A DNA stretch of 64,000 nt from NCBI RefSeq assembly GCF_003171515.1, contig NC_089390.1, forward strand, positions 9,800,274-9,864,273, read 5' to 3'. The notes beneath the pieces were generated by a model that saw only the letters and a program-made list of their open reading frames with translations, did not search any database and had not been told where the DNA came from. Shown piece by piece: positions 21,501 to 28,511 of this stretch. How positions within the stretch are numbered: position 1 is the first letter of the stretch; each line of letters starts with the position of its first letter. The stretch is from Pyrenophora tritici-repentis (taxonomy: Eukaryota > Ascomycota > Dothideomycetes > Pleosporales > Pleosporaceae). Position numbers and translations under genes: made by a program.

Positions 21501-23138
21501 TCCTATCAAGGAGCGGAGATAACTTCACCGCAATCTACTCAGATGCCTCACAACACGACAAGGGAATAGGGATCGGCGTAGGTGTAGTAGCGTACAGCTC
21601 CACCCACGAAGAAACCTTTTCTCAAAAGACAAACATTGGATGCTCCCAACTAGTCTACAACGGTGAACTAGAGGGGATAGCACAGGCATTTGAACACGCG
21701 GCTATAGTGGCACAAGAAGGCCAAGAGATCTACGTATACGCAGACAACCAAGCAGCAATCCATAGGCTTAACAACCTATCGGACAACCCGGGACAACAGT
21801 GGCTACTAAGATGCATCAGAGCTGCAAAGAGAATAACGACAAAGAAAGCATCTATCCACCTGCAGTGGGCCCCAGGACACAACGACGTCAAGGGCAACGA
21901 AAAAGCCGACACGCTAGCAAAGGAAGCAGCTAAAGAGAGACCAACAACATCGACCATAGCGAGCCTAGCCTACTTAGGCACAGAAATCAACAAAATACAA
22001 AAAACAGAACAACTGATGGAGTACAAGAGGTATACCGACAGGCCCACCAAAAACAGAAGCTCCTACTCAAGGATCTTCAAGCTCAACACACATACAACAA
22101 TCAAAGTCCCGAAGGGAACACCAAGAGAAATCTCGAGCGCGTTCTACTCACTCAAGCTAGGACATGGATACTTCAACTCCTACCTTAAGAGATTCAACAA
22201 GAGAGACTGCAATCTATGTATATGCTACAAACCACAAACACCACAGCATCTACTTCTAGATTGCAAACAGTACAAAACACATCGAAATACACTCAAAGAA
22301 GCAATACCACACAGACCCATCACCCTCCCACTTCTCCTCCAAACAAAGACAGGCATCAAAGCTACTCTAGCCTTTATTGCAAGTACTGGGATTGGCACGA
22401 GAAAATGGCACCTTGGGCAAACCACCGAACAGACAGACACTGTATAAAACTACAAAACAATATTTCCTTATCCCAAAAGAGCCCGCTGCTACATCTCTTT
22501 CTATTCACCACACTGCTCTTTAGCACCCGCGCCAATGGAAGACTAGCTCTGAAATTGGAGTACGCAAAACACCACCCAAATTGTACAAGACCCATAGAAA
22601 CTCCACAACGACCATCATACATAGAACGGCTTAGCCAAAGTCCTACATAGTCACCGACTGATACAGGACTCTAATGGAAATATAATAATAATAATAATGT
22701 CGAGCTTACGTTATATACGGCCAGCGGAAGGGTTAGTCTTTTCTCGAGATGAATGCTAGTAGCAAGATTGGCCGGAAGGATGAGATTGTCTCCCCAATCC
22801 GTGATGAGTCTGTATGGCCTCCCGTCGTACCTCTTTCTAGCTTCTCTAAGGATCCTGTCTCCATCCTTTAAAAATTCTATCCGTTTGGAAAGTTTTGTCT
22901 GGAACCATCCAGGAGGATTCGCTAGGGGATATTTTGAGTTGTTGTTGATGATAGCGTACGCTATTGCGCTGACAACTACGAGCGCTACCGTGATAATTGC
23001 AGGCAGTAACTCTGTAGTCAAATCGAGGGATGCGTCCTTGAGATAGCCTAGAGCGTGCGAAAAGCGAGGATTTGACATACTGAGAAAAAGCGAGACCGAT
23101 GATATCGTTGGTGTCCGAATAGCTTGGAAAAATTGCAT
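532..23138 (-). CDS. Cytochrome P450 monooxygenase, five exons, introns 1 and 2 filled with transposons
   Basis: Proposed exons (minus strand): 23138-22710, 5398-5308, 1746-1678, 1633-1028 and 968-532. They sum to 1632 nt in one frame, giving 543 aa, a normal length for a microsomal fungal P450. A membrane anchor sits near residues 48-66. The I-helix reads GAIHTS, the ExxR motif is KETQR (about residue 388), and the heme loop is FGHGNHACPGRF with the Cys ligand near residue 480. Introns 3 and 4 are short, with GTAAAT/TAG and GTAAGT/CAG ends. Intron 1 (5399-22709) starts GTAAGC and ends TTTTAG; without insertions it would be 52 nt. Intron 2 (1747-5307) would be 57 nt, with a TACTAAC branch site. 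The substrate is unknown; the style resembles ent-kaurene-oxidase-like fungal P450s. Exons look intact, but correct splicing of a 17-kb fungal intron is doubtful, so the gene may be silent. Confidence 0.85.
1977..4825 (-). pseudogene. hAT transposase split by a MITE
   Basis: The reading frame runs 4825-4520, is broken by the MITE at 4350-4511, and resumes at 4349 down to the stop at 1977. Removing the MITE and one 8-bp duplication rejoins the frame exactly (LTDEP then AWESQ), so the broken gene was about 890 aa. Visible domains are a proline-rich basic N-terminus, a BED-like zinc finger (FVCKYCHIHK), the hAT catalytic core (KVHISFDGWTTKGGKRGFFS, GYFVLDNA) and a C-terminal hATC dimerisation domain (LTIPASSSDCERVF). 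It is related to the transposases at 25493 and 36743. The MITE adds 170 nt with stops, so the protein is truncated. Confidence 0.9.
4350..4511 (+). mobile_element. 162-bp hAT-type MITE, copy 1 (in hAT 1)
   Basis: The ends are TAGACTCCGCAACAATCAAT and, inverted, CACAGTCCGCAACAATCAAT. The 8-bp duplication GGCTCATC lies at 4342-4349 and 4512-4519. It has no coding capacity. It appears identical to the copies at 6233, 33255 and 63189. Confidence 0.95.
4826..5303. other. Upstream part of hAT 1, no further gene
   Basis: This is the non-coding segment between the transposase start codon and the element end. It carries GATTGATTGA and GGTTGGTTGG sub-terminal repeats near 5190-5250. Nothing else is recognised. 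Confidence 0.5.
5414..5657 (+). mobile_element. Solo LTR (TGTTGAGAA family) inside P450 intron 1
   Basis: A 244-bp unit running TGTTGAGAATAC...TTCTCAATA is flanked by the 5-bp duplication ATAAG (5409-5413 and 5658-5662). It is nearly identical to 51711-51953. It ends TA rather than the usual CA, as do the other two copies. Confidence 0.9.
5916..7537 (+). pseudogene. LINE 1A ORF1 (zinc-knuckle nucleic-acid-binding protein), split by a MITE
   Basis: The frame opens at ATG 5916 and ends at TAA 7535-7537, but is interrupted by the MITE at 6233-6394 plus its 8-bp duplication. The C-terminus holds three CCHC-type knuckles (CLNCQQFGHPATRC, CNLCGEEHATTTHKC, a third near HCSNCKEPHF), the usual gag-like RNA-binding module of ORF1p. 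The middle contains a low-complexity QNTQN repeat; copy B lacks one unit of it. Copy B at 11887 is the uninterrupted version. Confidence 0.9.
6233..6394 (+). mobile_element. 162-bp hAT-type MITE, copy 2 (in LINE 1A ORF1)
   Basis: Same element as at 4350. The 8-bp duplication ACTATGGC lies at 6225-6232 and 6395-6402. The empty site is seen directly in LINE copy B at 12197-12204, which proves the insertion. Confidence 0.97.
7537..11402 (+). pseudogene. LINE 1A ORF2 (endonuclease, RT, RNase H), one frameshift
   Basis: ORF2 starts at ATG 7537-7539, whose A is the last base of the ORF1 stop (TAATG). The order is APE-type endonuclease (QVNLNKS, IQEPWL, DSNEHHPLW, SDHYGLL), reverse transcriptase (GAFDHV, IPQGSPVSP, YIDDLSLS), RNase H (YSDASQHDKG, GELEGIAQA, ADNQAAIHRL, APGHNDVKGNEKAD) and a C-terminal Cys/His motif. 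A missing C at about 8003 (ATGCCAACG, versus ATGCCCAACG in copy B) shifts the frame inside the endonuclease. The RT and RNase H half then stays open to 11402. Confidence 0.92.
11887..13329 (+). CDS. LINE 1B ORF1, intact zinc-knuckle protein
   Basis: An uninterrupted 480-aa ORF from ATG 11887 to TAA 13327-13329; an in-frame upstream extension lacking an ATG reaches 11761. Residues from about 400 carry three Cys/His knuckles typical of LINE ORF1p, expected to coat element RNA. It uses the TAATG overlap with ORF2. Differences from copy A are few (e.g. CGEEH versus CGKEH in the second knuckle). It could supply ORF1p to other copies. Confidence 0.9.
   Translation: MAPDSDTIVVQLPEDLRTSSTLDDEMETDERHQDNPTTPIEQTTQETPRLIIQPPLNKRPAAFSPEITTRERNPFQNSQEKKPRAKDSTQAIFWARDLILQASTMAESHLSQNKLLQLLDVFRDFTELGRVTQQMTEKFTAQLAYQTATLTSASQQATKTLKKAVNAATGPQNPNNQEKPNNQNTQNTQNTQNTQQNKTSYASVAAQNNGNTWTTVSTKKKTNKKPASYYQAVLTLTQPTSHTPLQIRDLINEEFTKGGIKDPVVKEVTTSRKNNIILTTTPTYSGEYLVQHKHIWHQKFELKNVQLLESWTKVVVHNVPTEWEGAETLEILHTEIPAYNNGLQITGNPYWISREWQNKKNSSIVIAFKTAEDAAKLGGRITILGQTLFTEKFKPIAASTQCLNCQQFGHPATRCRNQPACNLCGKEHATTTHKCSVCNTKGKPCNHTLPHCSNCKEPHFANSKECELYQAVTKSIPAGF
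13481..13644 (+). repeat. Copia-1 5' LTR
   Basis: A 164-bp direct repeat with TGTCAGAT/ATCTGACA ends, matched to 18563-18726. It resembles the solo LTRs near 40.1-43.5 kb in its ends and in an internal TAGACAGAACA block. Confidence 0.95.
13690..15024 (+). CDS. Copia-1 Gag
   Basis: A 444-aa ORF from ATG 13690. It contains a gag-like helical region (WIPWYRQLKLKCQSQGIW near the start) and one Cys/His cluster near residue 360 (CPACEQRHEISDC) that may act as a nucleocapsid finger. It ends at TGA 15022-15024, followed by CTAG. The next codons stay open in the same frame into the pol ORF, so Gag-Pol is probably made by stop-codon readthrough rather than frameshifting. Confidence 0.88.
   Translation: MATIQTQRDATVILTDSSNWIPWYRQLKLKCQSQGIWPLLDPEGVRLQRIQPEAPLPPDISQYEPSSSPSAASSHTTRNARGNTRGSAQDTTEMSTTTSRIPTIPTRVSELSEKGQEAYKEDRDDYKLRLESYKIRERDYQEESNKISKMVEHILTTVTPHLQLSCCAENGTPRDWITALQDTVGVDEDEERARARERYQAALKPMRSTTNWETWLNEYDQAATRAETLEVAEVMQTQAVIDDFLGSVSKMASTWTAGFQGPGYDKKAMNRKRMMKLFREYMSLQYPSRGKPKSAFAVGDLYAASGEPDSDTLRDASSVELRAPSNQGRGNPRQSNKRKMDGQSTRTKQIPERNSAKAGDICPACEQRHEISDCYYVNKAKAPEWFKPNRGIARLVQYKLENDTNLQRTMQEMSPETKRPRFSTTSRSITPHIKTSQTPDAVIE
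15064..18507 (+). CDS. Copia-1 Pol (protease, integrase, RT, RNase H)
   Basis: A 1147-aa ORF in the same frame as gag. The frame is open from 15025, right after the gag TGA; the first ATG is 15064. Visible are an aspartic protease (ILDSGSTTHIC), integrase zinc-binding (HKRLGHPG, CDACGRSK) and core (DNEIVTVKQE, QNGGAERSGG), RT (YDVTNAFVHA, FYVDDIIVAY) and RNase H (SDASFADN, TTSTTEAELLALS). All catalytic signatures are present and no stop interrupts it. Confidence 0.95.
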   Translation: MKAAFSASQQGYPLKDAFILDSGSTTHICNDLSRIEDVRPSTPGDYIWAGSSKVWIRGYGAVTLTTEGSQDKQALHIVNVAWCPDFLCSLVSFRLLRRQGIWWDNREDPTSLRRWDGTIIAILSERHGQWIIEDTTPFDSAFHVRMNRTKRSPQRATAMLWHKRLGHPGPSAIEHLIQQSEGVRIKGITTVQCDACGRSKSKRQIRRALRLNDEGPGERIAIDFHEYEADSFTKEKSQMLITCRNSRYVWDFYFKDNRPARSIIRLLALFIQFMKKQFNITVKVIETDNEIVTVKQEVEKWCTSLSIRLEPSAPDTQAQNGGAERSGGVIKEKARAIRLDANLPWELWPEITRAAVYLYNRTPNYPNKWKSPYEIFFTRAAATNGIVTGPRRPNQAHLRAYGCKAFAMTDDTHRGKSRLQRLDPKAWIGYLVGYQSTNIYRIWIPSMAKVISTRDVVFNEDTIFNGKTEDLMDNLMHNTLEEIATWVRTVELPGTQSQQPETETFYEDDTTQEESPRTQKTRYHQGRKVVEAYLTPPPTPPPVALLVQGEVNNEDMTNMSNQSTSMTNPWAAAFMAGTESGHIGQHEGKPIDKAQVKRLLSKGIKPHRNQLPPLPTAYSKLEDHPLYEMFKEAEKTHLQSHQQMKSWTEVQASPVKRAGHQILDCMWVYTYKLDKHHRLIKCKARLVVRGDQQRNITSQDTYAATLAGRSFRMLMAIAAKYDLELKQYDVTNAFVHAAIDREIYMRMPKGYQKPGTLLKVRKALYGLRISPLLWQKEFTATLASIGFQQIPQEPCCMIKDGVIIFFYVDDIIVAYHSKQESEAMKAINRIQEKYACTGGDNLQWFLGVEVMRNRKQKTIQLSQAAYADKISQLASRQDIRHDTPMSGMELRPRSDLAEPSEINRYQRKIGSLLFAAVTTRPDIAFATSRLARFLVNPSTEHQDAADRVLLYLKKTESLALELGRGDGLEVASDASFADNTLDRKSSQGYAIKLFGGLIAWRASKQDTVTTSTTEAELLALSQVAKEAIFTSRLLKELQVNLSNPIITIKCDNTQTIRLVNEDVAKLQTKLRHVDIHNHWLRQEVTRKTIKVEYVPSDNMIADGFTKSLPANKWASFLDQLGLVKRKESPLKEAELEKLQEHLEGLYM
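18563..18726 (+). repeat. Copia-1 3' LTR
   Basis: A 164-bp repeat with no difference from the 5' LTR that I can see by eye, implying very recent integration. Confidence 0.95.
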
Positions 23139-24029
23139 ACTAATAACTTAGAACATGGAGCACTTATAGCAGAGAAATTTCCAACCGTTTGTCCGTATCA
23201 TCTACCCAGTCTAATTACACCCACCTAGTGGGCACCACTAACTAAGCTTTTTTGAGTGAAGCTCAGCGGGGTTCATTCTTCGACAGAATGTGACTCATAA
23301 AAATACGATTCTATTCGCTGTAGGGCTGTCTTAGTTAGCGTGGGTGAAGGGTCAATAGATTGACCGACGTTTCACCATTTTCTCCGTCAGGGTTTCCGGA
23401 CAAAAGCCGGAGCTATAGGGTGTCCAAATGCCAAGTCGCATCCTGGATAGCGGAGTCGGTCAGTCGCCATGAGTTCTGATAAGTTGAGTCTATGTTGATT
23501 GGCTTTGCACTAAGTGCGTAAAGGGAAATAACGATAACTAGGAATGCATTTTGTTCGGTGATTGTTCTCATTACTACGTGAAGGTGCTACAGAGGTGTAT
23601 CTGATCTGAGACGAGTAGAGCCGAAGTAGGATCGAGTGGGCTGTTTGGGCATCGTTGAGCAGCTGACGCACCTACGTATACTCATGATGGTTAGACTCAT
23701 CCATACATGGGCAAATCGTTTTCTGGAAAACAGGTTAAGCAGCCGTTAGCGTACCAAACTCTGTCTTTACCAATCGGAGAAAATCTTGTTACTCACATCC
23801 TCTGTTTGATTGGCTTAGAATGGCTTTGGTACGCTAACGTGCCCGTGCGCGCAACGCCCGGATTCGCGCAACGCCCCGCGAACACCATCTCAGCGATCTC
23901 AAATTTGAAGCCGTACAACGCCACACAGTAGCTCAATATTCATAAAAACGTAGTAGTACAGTAACTAGATGCTTGCGATCAACTTGTACTATCTGAATTT
24001 TTGTGGGAGGTTGACGCTGCGGCCACGTA
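23139..24029. other. P450 upstream region, no gene
   Basis: Expected to hold the P450 promoter. An imperfect inverted repeat (CACCACTAACTAAG near 23235 against CTTAGTTAGCGTGGGTG near 23330) and the small foldback at 23744 are the only structures noted. No convincing coding sequence is present. Confidence 0.5.
23744..23839. repeat. 96-bp foldback with 15-bp perfect inverted ends
   Basis: CGTTAGCGTACCAAA at 23744-23758 is the exact inverse of TTTGGTACGCTAACG at 23825-23839. The size suggests a tiny MITE, but I cannot define a target duplication, so the superfamily is unknown. Confidence 0.5.
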
Positions 24030-24930
24030 ATGTAACTCTGGGTTGTTGATGTTGATTGTTGATTATGGTTTAACGCCCTATCTGTAACCTCCCATAGGGT
24101 ATTCGGGCGGGTCCCGCCGTGGTTTTATAGTGCTGTCGCACTTGCCTCGTGGAACCTATTCCTAGGTGTTTTGTATCTAAGGAGAGTGATGCCCTGCCTA
24201 TATACATGTTCGTGAAAAGGACTCCCGCCATTTGAAGCCGTTTTCCTACAATATTCTAGTATTTCGTGGCTTGCGCCTTTGATCGATGCAGTACAATGAC
24301 TACTTTTTAGAGAGAGAAACGAAAAAGTAACAAGAGGCAGTTTGAGATATAATGAAAAGTTTGAAAGAGAGCGTGTGGGTTGTGGCATCTATGCGGCGTT
24401 CTGCCGCGAATCCTACACTGAATAATGCTAAGGAATTCAGCGGGTCTTTGTGAAATTCAAAAATAGAAATCACTCGTCATAGAAGGAGTTCGTTACCTTC
24501 ACGAAGGTCTCGAACTCTTGTGGCTGGTCTATTAATTGCGCGAGGTACGCTAGGCCTTCCTGTCTTGTGCGAGGGGGCACGATGGGGCGTAGAGGCCACT
24601 TCTTGAAGTGTGTTGTGGCTCTCTTGCAGAACACTAGGTGTTCTGGCGTCTTGGGCCTGCCGCATAGGCATTTCGAGGTATCCTCGTGGTTGAATTTTCG
24701 GTGGTACCATTCAAAGTCGCCATGCGTTGAGCGTATCATAAGGACTTTCGCGAGTATCCTTCGGGGTAGCCATAGCGCTGCGGGCGTGCGCCTAGTATCG
24801 TATGGCAGCTGCCATTGCGTGTACCATGCTGATAGCCTACTGCTCTTATCCTTCCACCAAGTGTCCCTTGTATGTTCGAGGAGGCGGCGGCCTACTGTTC
24901 GTATACCGGATCTTGTGGGGGAGGCGGCCA
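24030..24930 (-). mobile_element. LINE family 2, copy B, 5'-truncated
   Basis: Only the last 150 or so codons of ORF2 (24930 down to the stop at 24478) and the 3' UTR remain. They match copy A at 28512-28970 and its UTR closely. The 3' end reads (minus strand) CAACAACCCAGAGTTACAT. It abuts the 3' end of copy A head to tail. Confidence 0.85.
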
Positions 24931-25316
24931 ATGTAACTCTGGGTTGATTGTTGTTGATTGTTGATTATGGTTTAACGCCCTATCTGTAACCTCCCATAGG
25001 GTATTCGGGCGGGTCCCGCCGTGGTCTTATAGTGCTGTCGCACTTGCCTCGTGGAACCTATTCCTAGGTGTTTTGTATCTAAGGGGAGTGATGTCCTGCC
25101 TATATACATGTTCGTGAAAAGGACTCCCGCCATTTGAAGCCGTTTTCCTACAATATTCTAGTATTTCGTGGCTTGCGCCTTTGATCGATGCAGTACAATG
25201 ACTGCTTTTTAGAGAGAGAAACGAAAAAGTAACAAGAGGCAGTTTGAGATATAATGAAAAGTTTGAAAGAGAGCGTGTGGGTTGTGGCATCTATGCGGCG
25301 TTCTGCCGCGAATCCT

Positions 25317-28300
25317 CAGACTTTCCAACAAGCAAGTAAAGCAAGTCACCGCTCTAAACTTGACTTGCTTGGTTCAAACATAGGCTTTACTTGACTTGCT
25401 TGGGGTGATTTTTTTACTTGCTTGACTTGCTTGTATTACTTGCAAGTACTTGGATTACTTGACTACTACAAAGAGATTAAGCTACATACAAATTACCAAA
25501 ACTCAGTGTTCCACTCTAGTATGTTGTAATCTCCTACAAGCTGCTCATCTGAAAGCTTAGCCTCGCTACAGTTGTACGGTTTATAACCAGCTCGCACCCA
25601 TGACCTTACTAATTGAAGAGCTGCGAGTAGCTCACTGCCCAGAGCACGTCGTTTAGGTTCAAGAAGGTCGCCAAGCTCACTGAAGAGGCGCTCACAGTCG
25701 CTGCTTGATGCTGGGATAGTCATGATATCGATTGCAAACTGCGCTAAATGCGGGTATTTCGGCAGTAGTTGTATCCAGTATTGGACAGGATTTCCATCTG
25801 CGTTGTACTGCTCCTGCGTCCACTGCGGCTCTTGTGTTTTCCAGCGCTCAAACTCGTCAAGTGGAGCCTCTCGGTCATTGTTGCGGCTAAGTATAGCAAT
25901 AATTGCCTCGTCTATGTTGTTGCTACTCGGCGCAGTTGTATACCGCTGGCGTGCTCGTTGAGGTTTGTATGCCGCCCAAAGCTGTTGGAACGACGCTTTG
26001 GCACTAGTAAGCCAATCAGCTTTGTCTGCCCACGCCACATCGCAGTAGTTCTTGTAGTACGGGTGTAGGCAAACAGCGGCGTAGTAAGCGGGCGAGTCGT
26101 CGAGCTTGTTGTAGTAGTCGTTGGCTTTGCTCCACGCGGCGCGGAGGTTGACGTTGAGGTGATCCTCTGGAGCCTCGGCATGAGCGTTGAAGTCGACGTG
26201 CTCGAACGGGCGCGCCCGGGCCTCAAGCTTGCTGAGTACGTACTCAAAAACGGGTATAACCTCATAGATTGCGCCGTATTTGCCATCCTTAGAGCGTCCC
26301 TCGAGGCGTTTTGTGGCGTACTTGAGCGGCTCTAAGCAGTCCTGGTACTCTGCAATCACCGCCCAGTCAGCAGCTCGGAGCCCAGTTGATCTCATCCAGT
26401 TTGGGGCGTCGGGCCGCTTATTATTCCGCTGCGCAGCGTGCGCATCTTCAAGGATAACCCTATTGATATGATGCTCAGCGTACAAGTTATACGCGGCTTG
26501 AAGCTTGGTAGCGCGCTCAAAAGCAGCATAGTATGAGTTCCAGCGAGTGACGACAGGCTTGACTGGCTCGAGTACTTTGAGACGCCCTTCAGCAGGCAGG
26601 TTGTTGTTGGCAAGGCGCTGGTAGCCACGAAAAAGCTCGTACTGTTGCGGCGTTTTGATATAGTTGATGACGTCAACTAGCACTCCAATAGGGCCATCTT
26701 TCCGCCACTCTCGCATATACTGCTCCTCGGTATTGTACTGCTCTTGAGTGTTGCCGTAGGCGTCTTTGTTGGTGCCAAATATAATAGCCTGGCCGATGAG
26801 GTTAAGCGTGTGACAACTGCAGCGGAGGCGCCGGTGAGCGGACTCAAATTCGTACTCGCGCGCGAGCGCGGCGATCGCAGTGTCGTTGTTGGTAGCGTTG
26901 TCGAGTACAAAATAGCCTAATCGGTCGCTTGTTATTCCGTATGCTGAGAGCGTCGTCGAGATAGCTTTGGCAATAGCCTCACCGGTGTGGGCGCCAGCGA
27001 GCTCAGGCAGATCGATTGGTAAGTCTCGTATTATTCCAGCTGCGTCGGCAAAGTGAGCGACTACTCCAAAGAAGCCACGTTTACCACCCTTTGTTGTCCA
27101 GCCATCAAAGCTTACGTGTATTTTGCTTACTGAGCCTGACAGGGTGTCGATAACTTGCGGTCGTATAGACCGGAACAACCTCATCACAAAGGTAGAAACG
27201 CTGGTATTACTTACCCACAACGCTGCCTCTGCCTCTGGGTTGGCAAATCTCATCATCTCTCTAAAATCAGGCGTCGTAAGTTCGCTGAGCGGGTGGTTTC
27301 GGTTAACAAGCCACATGACAGTGGCTGTTCGAAAGCCCTCTACGTCGAAGTTTCCAAACGCGTTAGCAGTGTTTTGTTGTACGTCTAAACCAGCGTCAAA
27401 AGCTTGCCGCAACGACAGCTGGCCTCGAGCTCTCTGCGCTAACTTTGGGCCATCTTTCGTAAGGTTGTGGCCAGGCTTTGGTTGGCTGAGATGGGTGGCT
27501 GCTGAGGTTGTAGCCTGAGTAATGTTAAACAAACCACCACGGCCAGCGTCGATAGTTTTGTGTACATGGCAGTACTTGCACACAAACCAGATTCGAGATG
27601 TAGCATGGCGCTCAACAACGCGGTAGCCATACTGAAAGATCCAACTTTTTGGGCGCTTAGAACGCGCCAATGGCTTGATAAAATCAGGTAAACGTGCCCA
27701 GTCAATGCCGTCAAAGTTCTCAACTAGTGCGCTGTTTGTCTCATCCTGACCACCCTCTCCAGCCTCAGTTGTAGCCACCGTGCCAGCTCGGCTGCCCTCG
27801 GTGGGCGCGACAATCTCAGCCTCCGCCTGCGACTCTAAGAACTGCAACTCGAAGGTAGGTATTGGCGGCGAGGCGTTAGCCTGGCTTGCGGCAGCTAGGG
27901 TTTTGCGAGGTGATCGACGCTGAGGTCTAGGCTTAGATGCAGGCTTAGATGCAGGCTCAGGTGAAGCCTCAGGAGTTGAGGCGACGTTGTTGGTGGCAGC
28001 GGCTACTTTCGTACGTTTGCTCCGAGCAGAAGTTTGTGGTAGGCGACGTTTGGCCATATTGGGGGTATCAGGGCAGTATAAATCACTGGAAAACGCGTTG
28101 CTATAGGGGATACTGCATTGCGATAGGCTTCTAGACAGGCGTACGTCGAGATTGGAGCAATGCGCTAGACTAAGGCTAACGTTATTTGATAGCCGCTTAG
28201 CCTGTTTGGGACTCAACCGAGGCAACTGCAACACTTCAAAACCATCGCGACATCTACCGTACAGCAGTTTTAGCACCCTCATCACAGTAACGCTAAAACA

Positions 28301-28448
28301 ACCAAGTAAACCAAGTAAGCCAAGCAAGCAAAGTATCTTGACTTGACTTGCTTGCTTAGCTGCCCAGCTCTTACTTGACTTGCTTGCTTGGTTTAAACCA
28401 AGCAAGTCAAGCAAGTAATCCAAGTCAACTTGCTTTTTGGAAAGTCTG
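25317..28448 (-). mobile_element. hAT transposon 2, structurally intact
   Basis: TIRs CAGACTTTCCAACAAGCAAG and CAGACTTTCCAAAAAGCAAG (19 of 20 matching) and the 8-bp duplication CGAATCCT (25309-25316 and 28449-28456) define a 3132-bp element. The matching uninterrupted site is present in LINE 2B near 24410. Both ends carry dense ACTTGCTTG/CAAGCAAGT sub-terminal repeats (25325-25460 and 28300-28440), probably transposase-binding sites. The transposase is intact, so the element may be autonomous. Confidence 0.96.
25493..28057 (-). CDS. hAT 2 transposase
   Basis: 854 aa from ATG 28057; the frame stays open upstream but there it is repeat DNA. A basic N-terminus (MAKRRLPQTSARSKRTK) looks like a nuclear-localisation region. 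It is followed by a BED-like zinc finger (FVCKYCHVHK near residue 150), the RNase-H-fold core (KIHVSFDGWTTKGGKRGFFG, GYFVLDNATNND), CSCHTLNLIGQA, and a C-terminal hATC domain (MTIPASSSDCERLFSELGDL). No internal stop or shift. Close relatives are at 1977 (broken) and 36743 (intact). Confidence 0.95.
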   Translation of the reverse strand: MAKRRLPQTSARSKRTKVAAATNNVASTPEASPEPASKPASKPRPQRRSPRKTLAAASQANASPPIPTFELQFLESQAEAEIVAPTEGSRAGTVATTEAGEGGQDETNSALVENFDGIDWARLPDFIKPLARSKRPKSWIFQYGYRVVERHATSRIWFVCKYCHVHKTIDAGRGGLFNITQATTSAATHLSQPKPGHNLTKDGPKLAQRARGQLSLRQAFDAGLDVQQNTANAFGNFDVEGFRTATVMWLVNRNHPLSELTTPDFREMMRFANPEAEAALWVSNTSVSTFVMRLFRSIRPQVIDTLSGSVSKIHVSFDGWTTKGGKRGFFGVVAHFADAAGIIRDLPIDLPELAGAHTGEAIAKAISTTLSAYGITSDRLGYFVLDNATNNDTAIAALAREYEFESAHRRLRCSCHTLNLIGQAIIFGTNKDAYGNTQEQYNTEEQYMREWRKDGPIGVLVDVINYIKTPQQYELFRGYQRLANNNLPAEGRLKVLEPVKPVVTRWNSYYAAFERATKLQAAYNLYAEHHINRVILEDAHAAQRNNKRPDAPNWMRSTGLRAADWAVIAEYQDCLEPLKYATKRLEGRSKDGKYGAIYEVIPVFEYVLSKLEARARPFEHVDFNAHAEAPEDHLNVNLRAAWSKANDYYNKLDDSPAYYAAVCLHPYYKNYCDVAWADKADWLTSAKASFQQLWAAYKPQRARQRYTTAPSSNNIDEAIIAILSRNNDREAPLDEFERWKTQEPQWTQEQYNADGNPVQYWIQLLPKYPHLAQFAIDIMTIPASSSDCERLFSELGDLLEPKRRALGSELLAALQLVRSWVRAGYKPYNCSEAKLSDEQLVGDYNILEWNTEFW

Positions 28449-28511
28449 CGAATCCTACACTGAATAATGCCAAGGAATTCAGCGGGTCTTTGTGAAATTC
28501 AAAAATAGAAA

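Larger units (their letters stand above)
13329..22447 (+). pseudogene. LINE 1B ORF2, broken by Copia-1 and a frameshift
   Basis: ORF2 runs 13329-13480, is interrupted by Copia-1 with its GCAAG duplication, resumes at 18732 and ends at 22447. The endonuclease region, shifted in copy A, is in frame here. Instead the RT region is broken: a run of six A at 20149-20154 (five in copy A at 9105-9109) shifts the frame just before the RT core. The stretch from 20336 is open through RT (YIDD) and RNase H. Confidence 0.92.
11674..22696 (+). mobile_element. LINE family 1, copy B, interrupted by Copia-1
   Basis: A second, nearly identical LINE lies directly after copy A. Its 13-bp duplication ATGTCGAGCTTAC is at 11661-11673 and 22697-22709, followed immediately by P450 exon 1. 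The 3' end is a (TAA)n tail. The Copia element at 13481-18726 is inserted in ORF2. Bases 11403-11651 and 22448-22696 are the two matching 3' UTRs. Confidence 0.93.

Noticed and set aside
23221..23340. Imperfect inverted repeat as a MITE
   Set aside because: Arms match poorly and no target duplication is visible.
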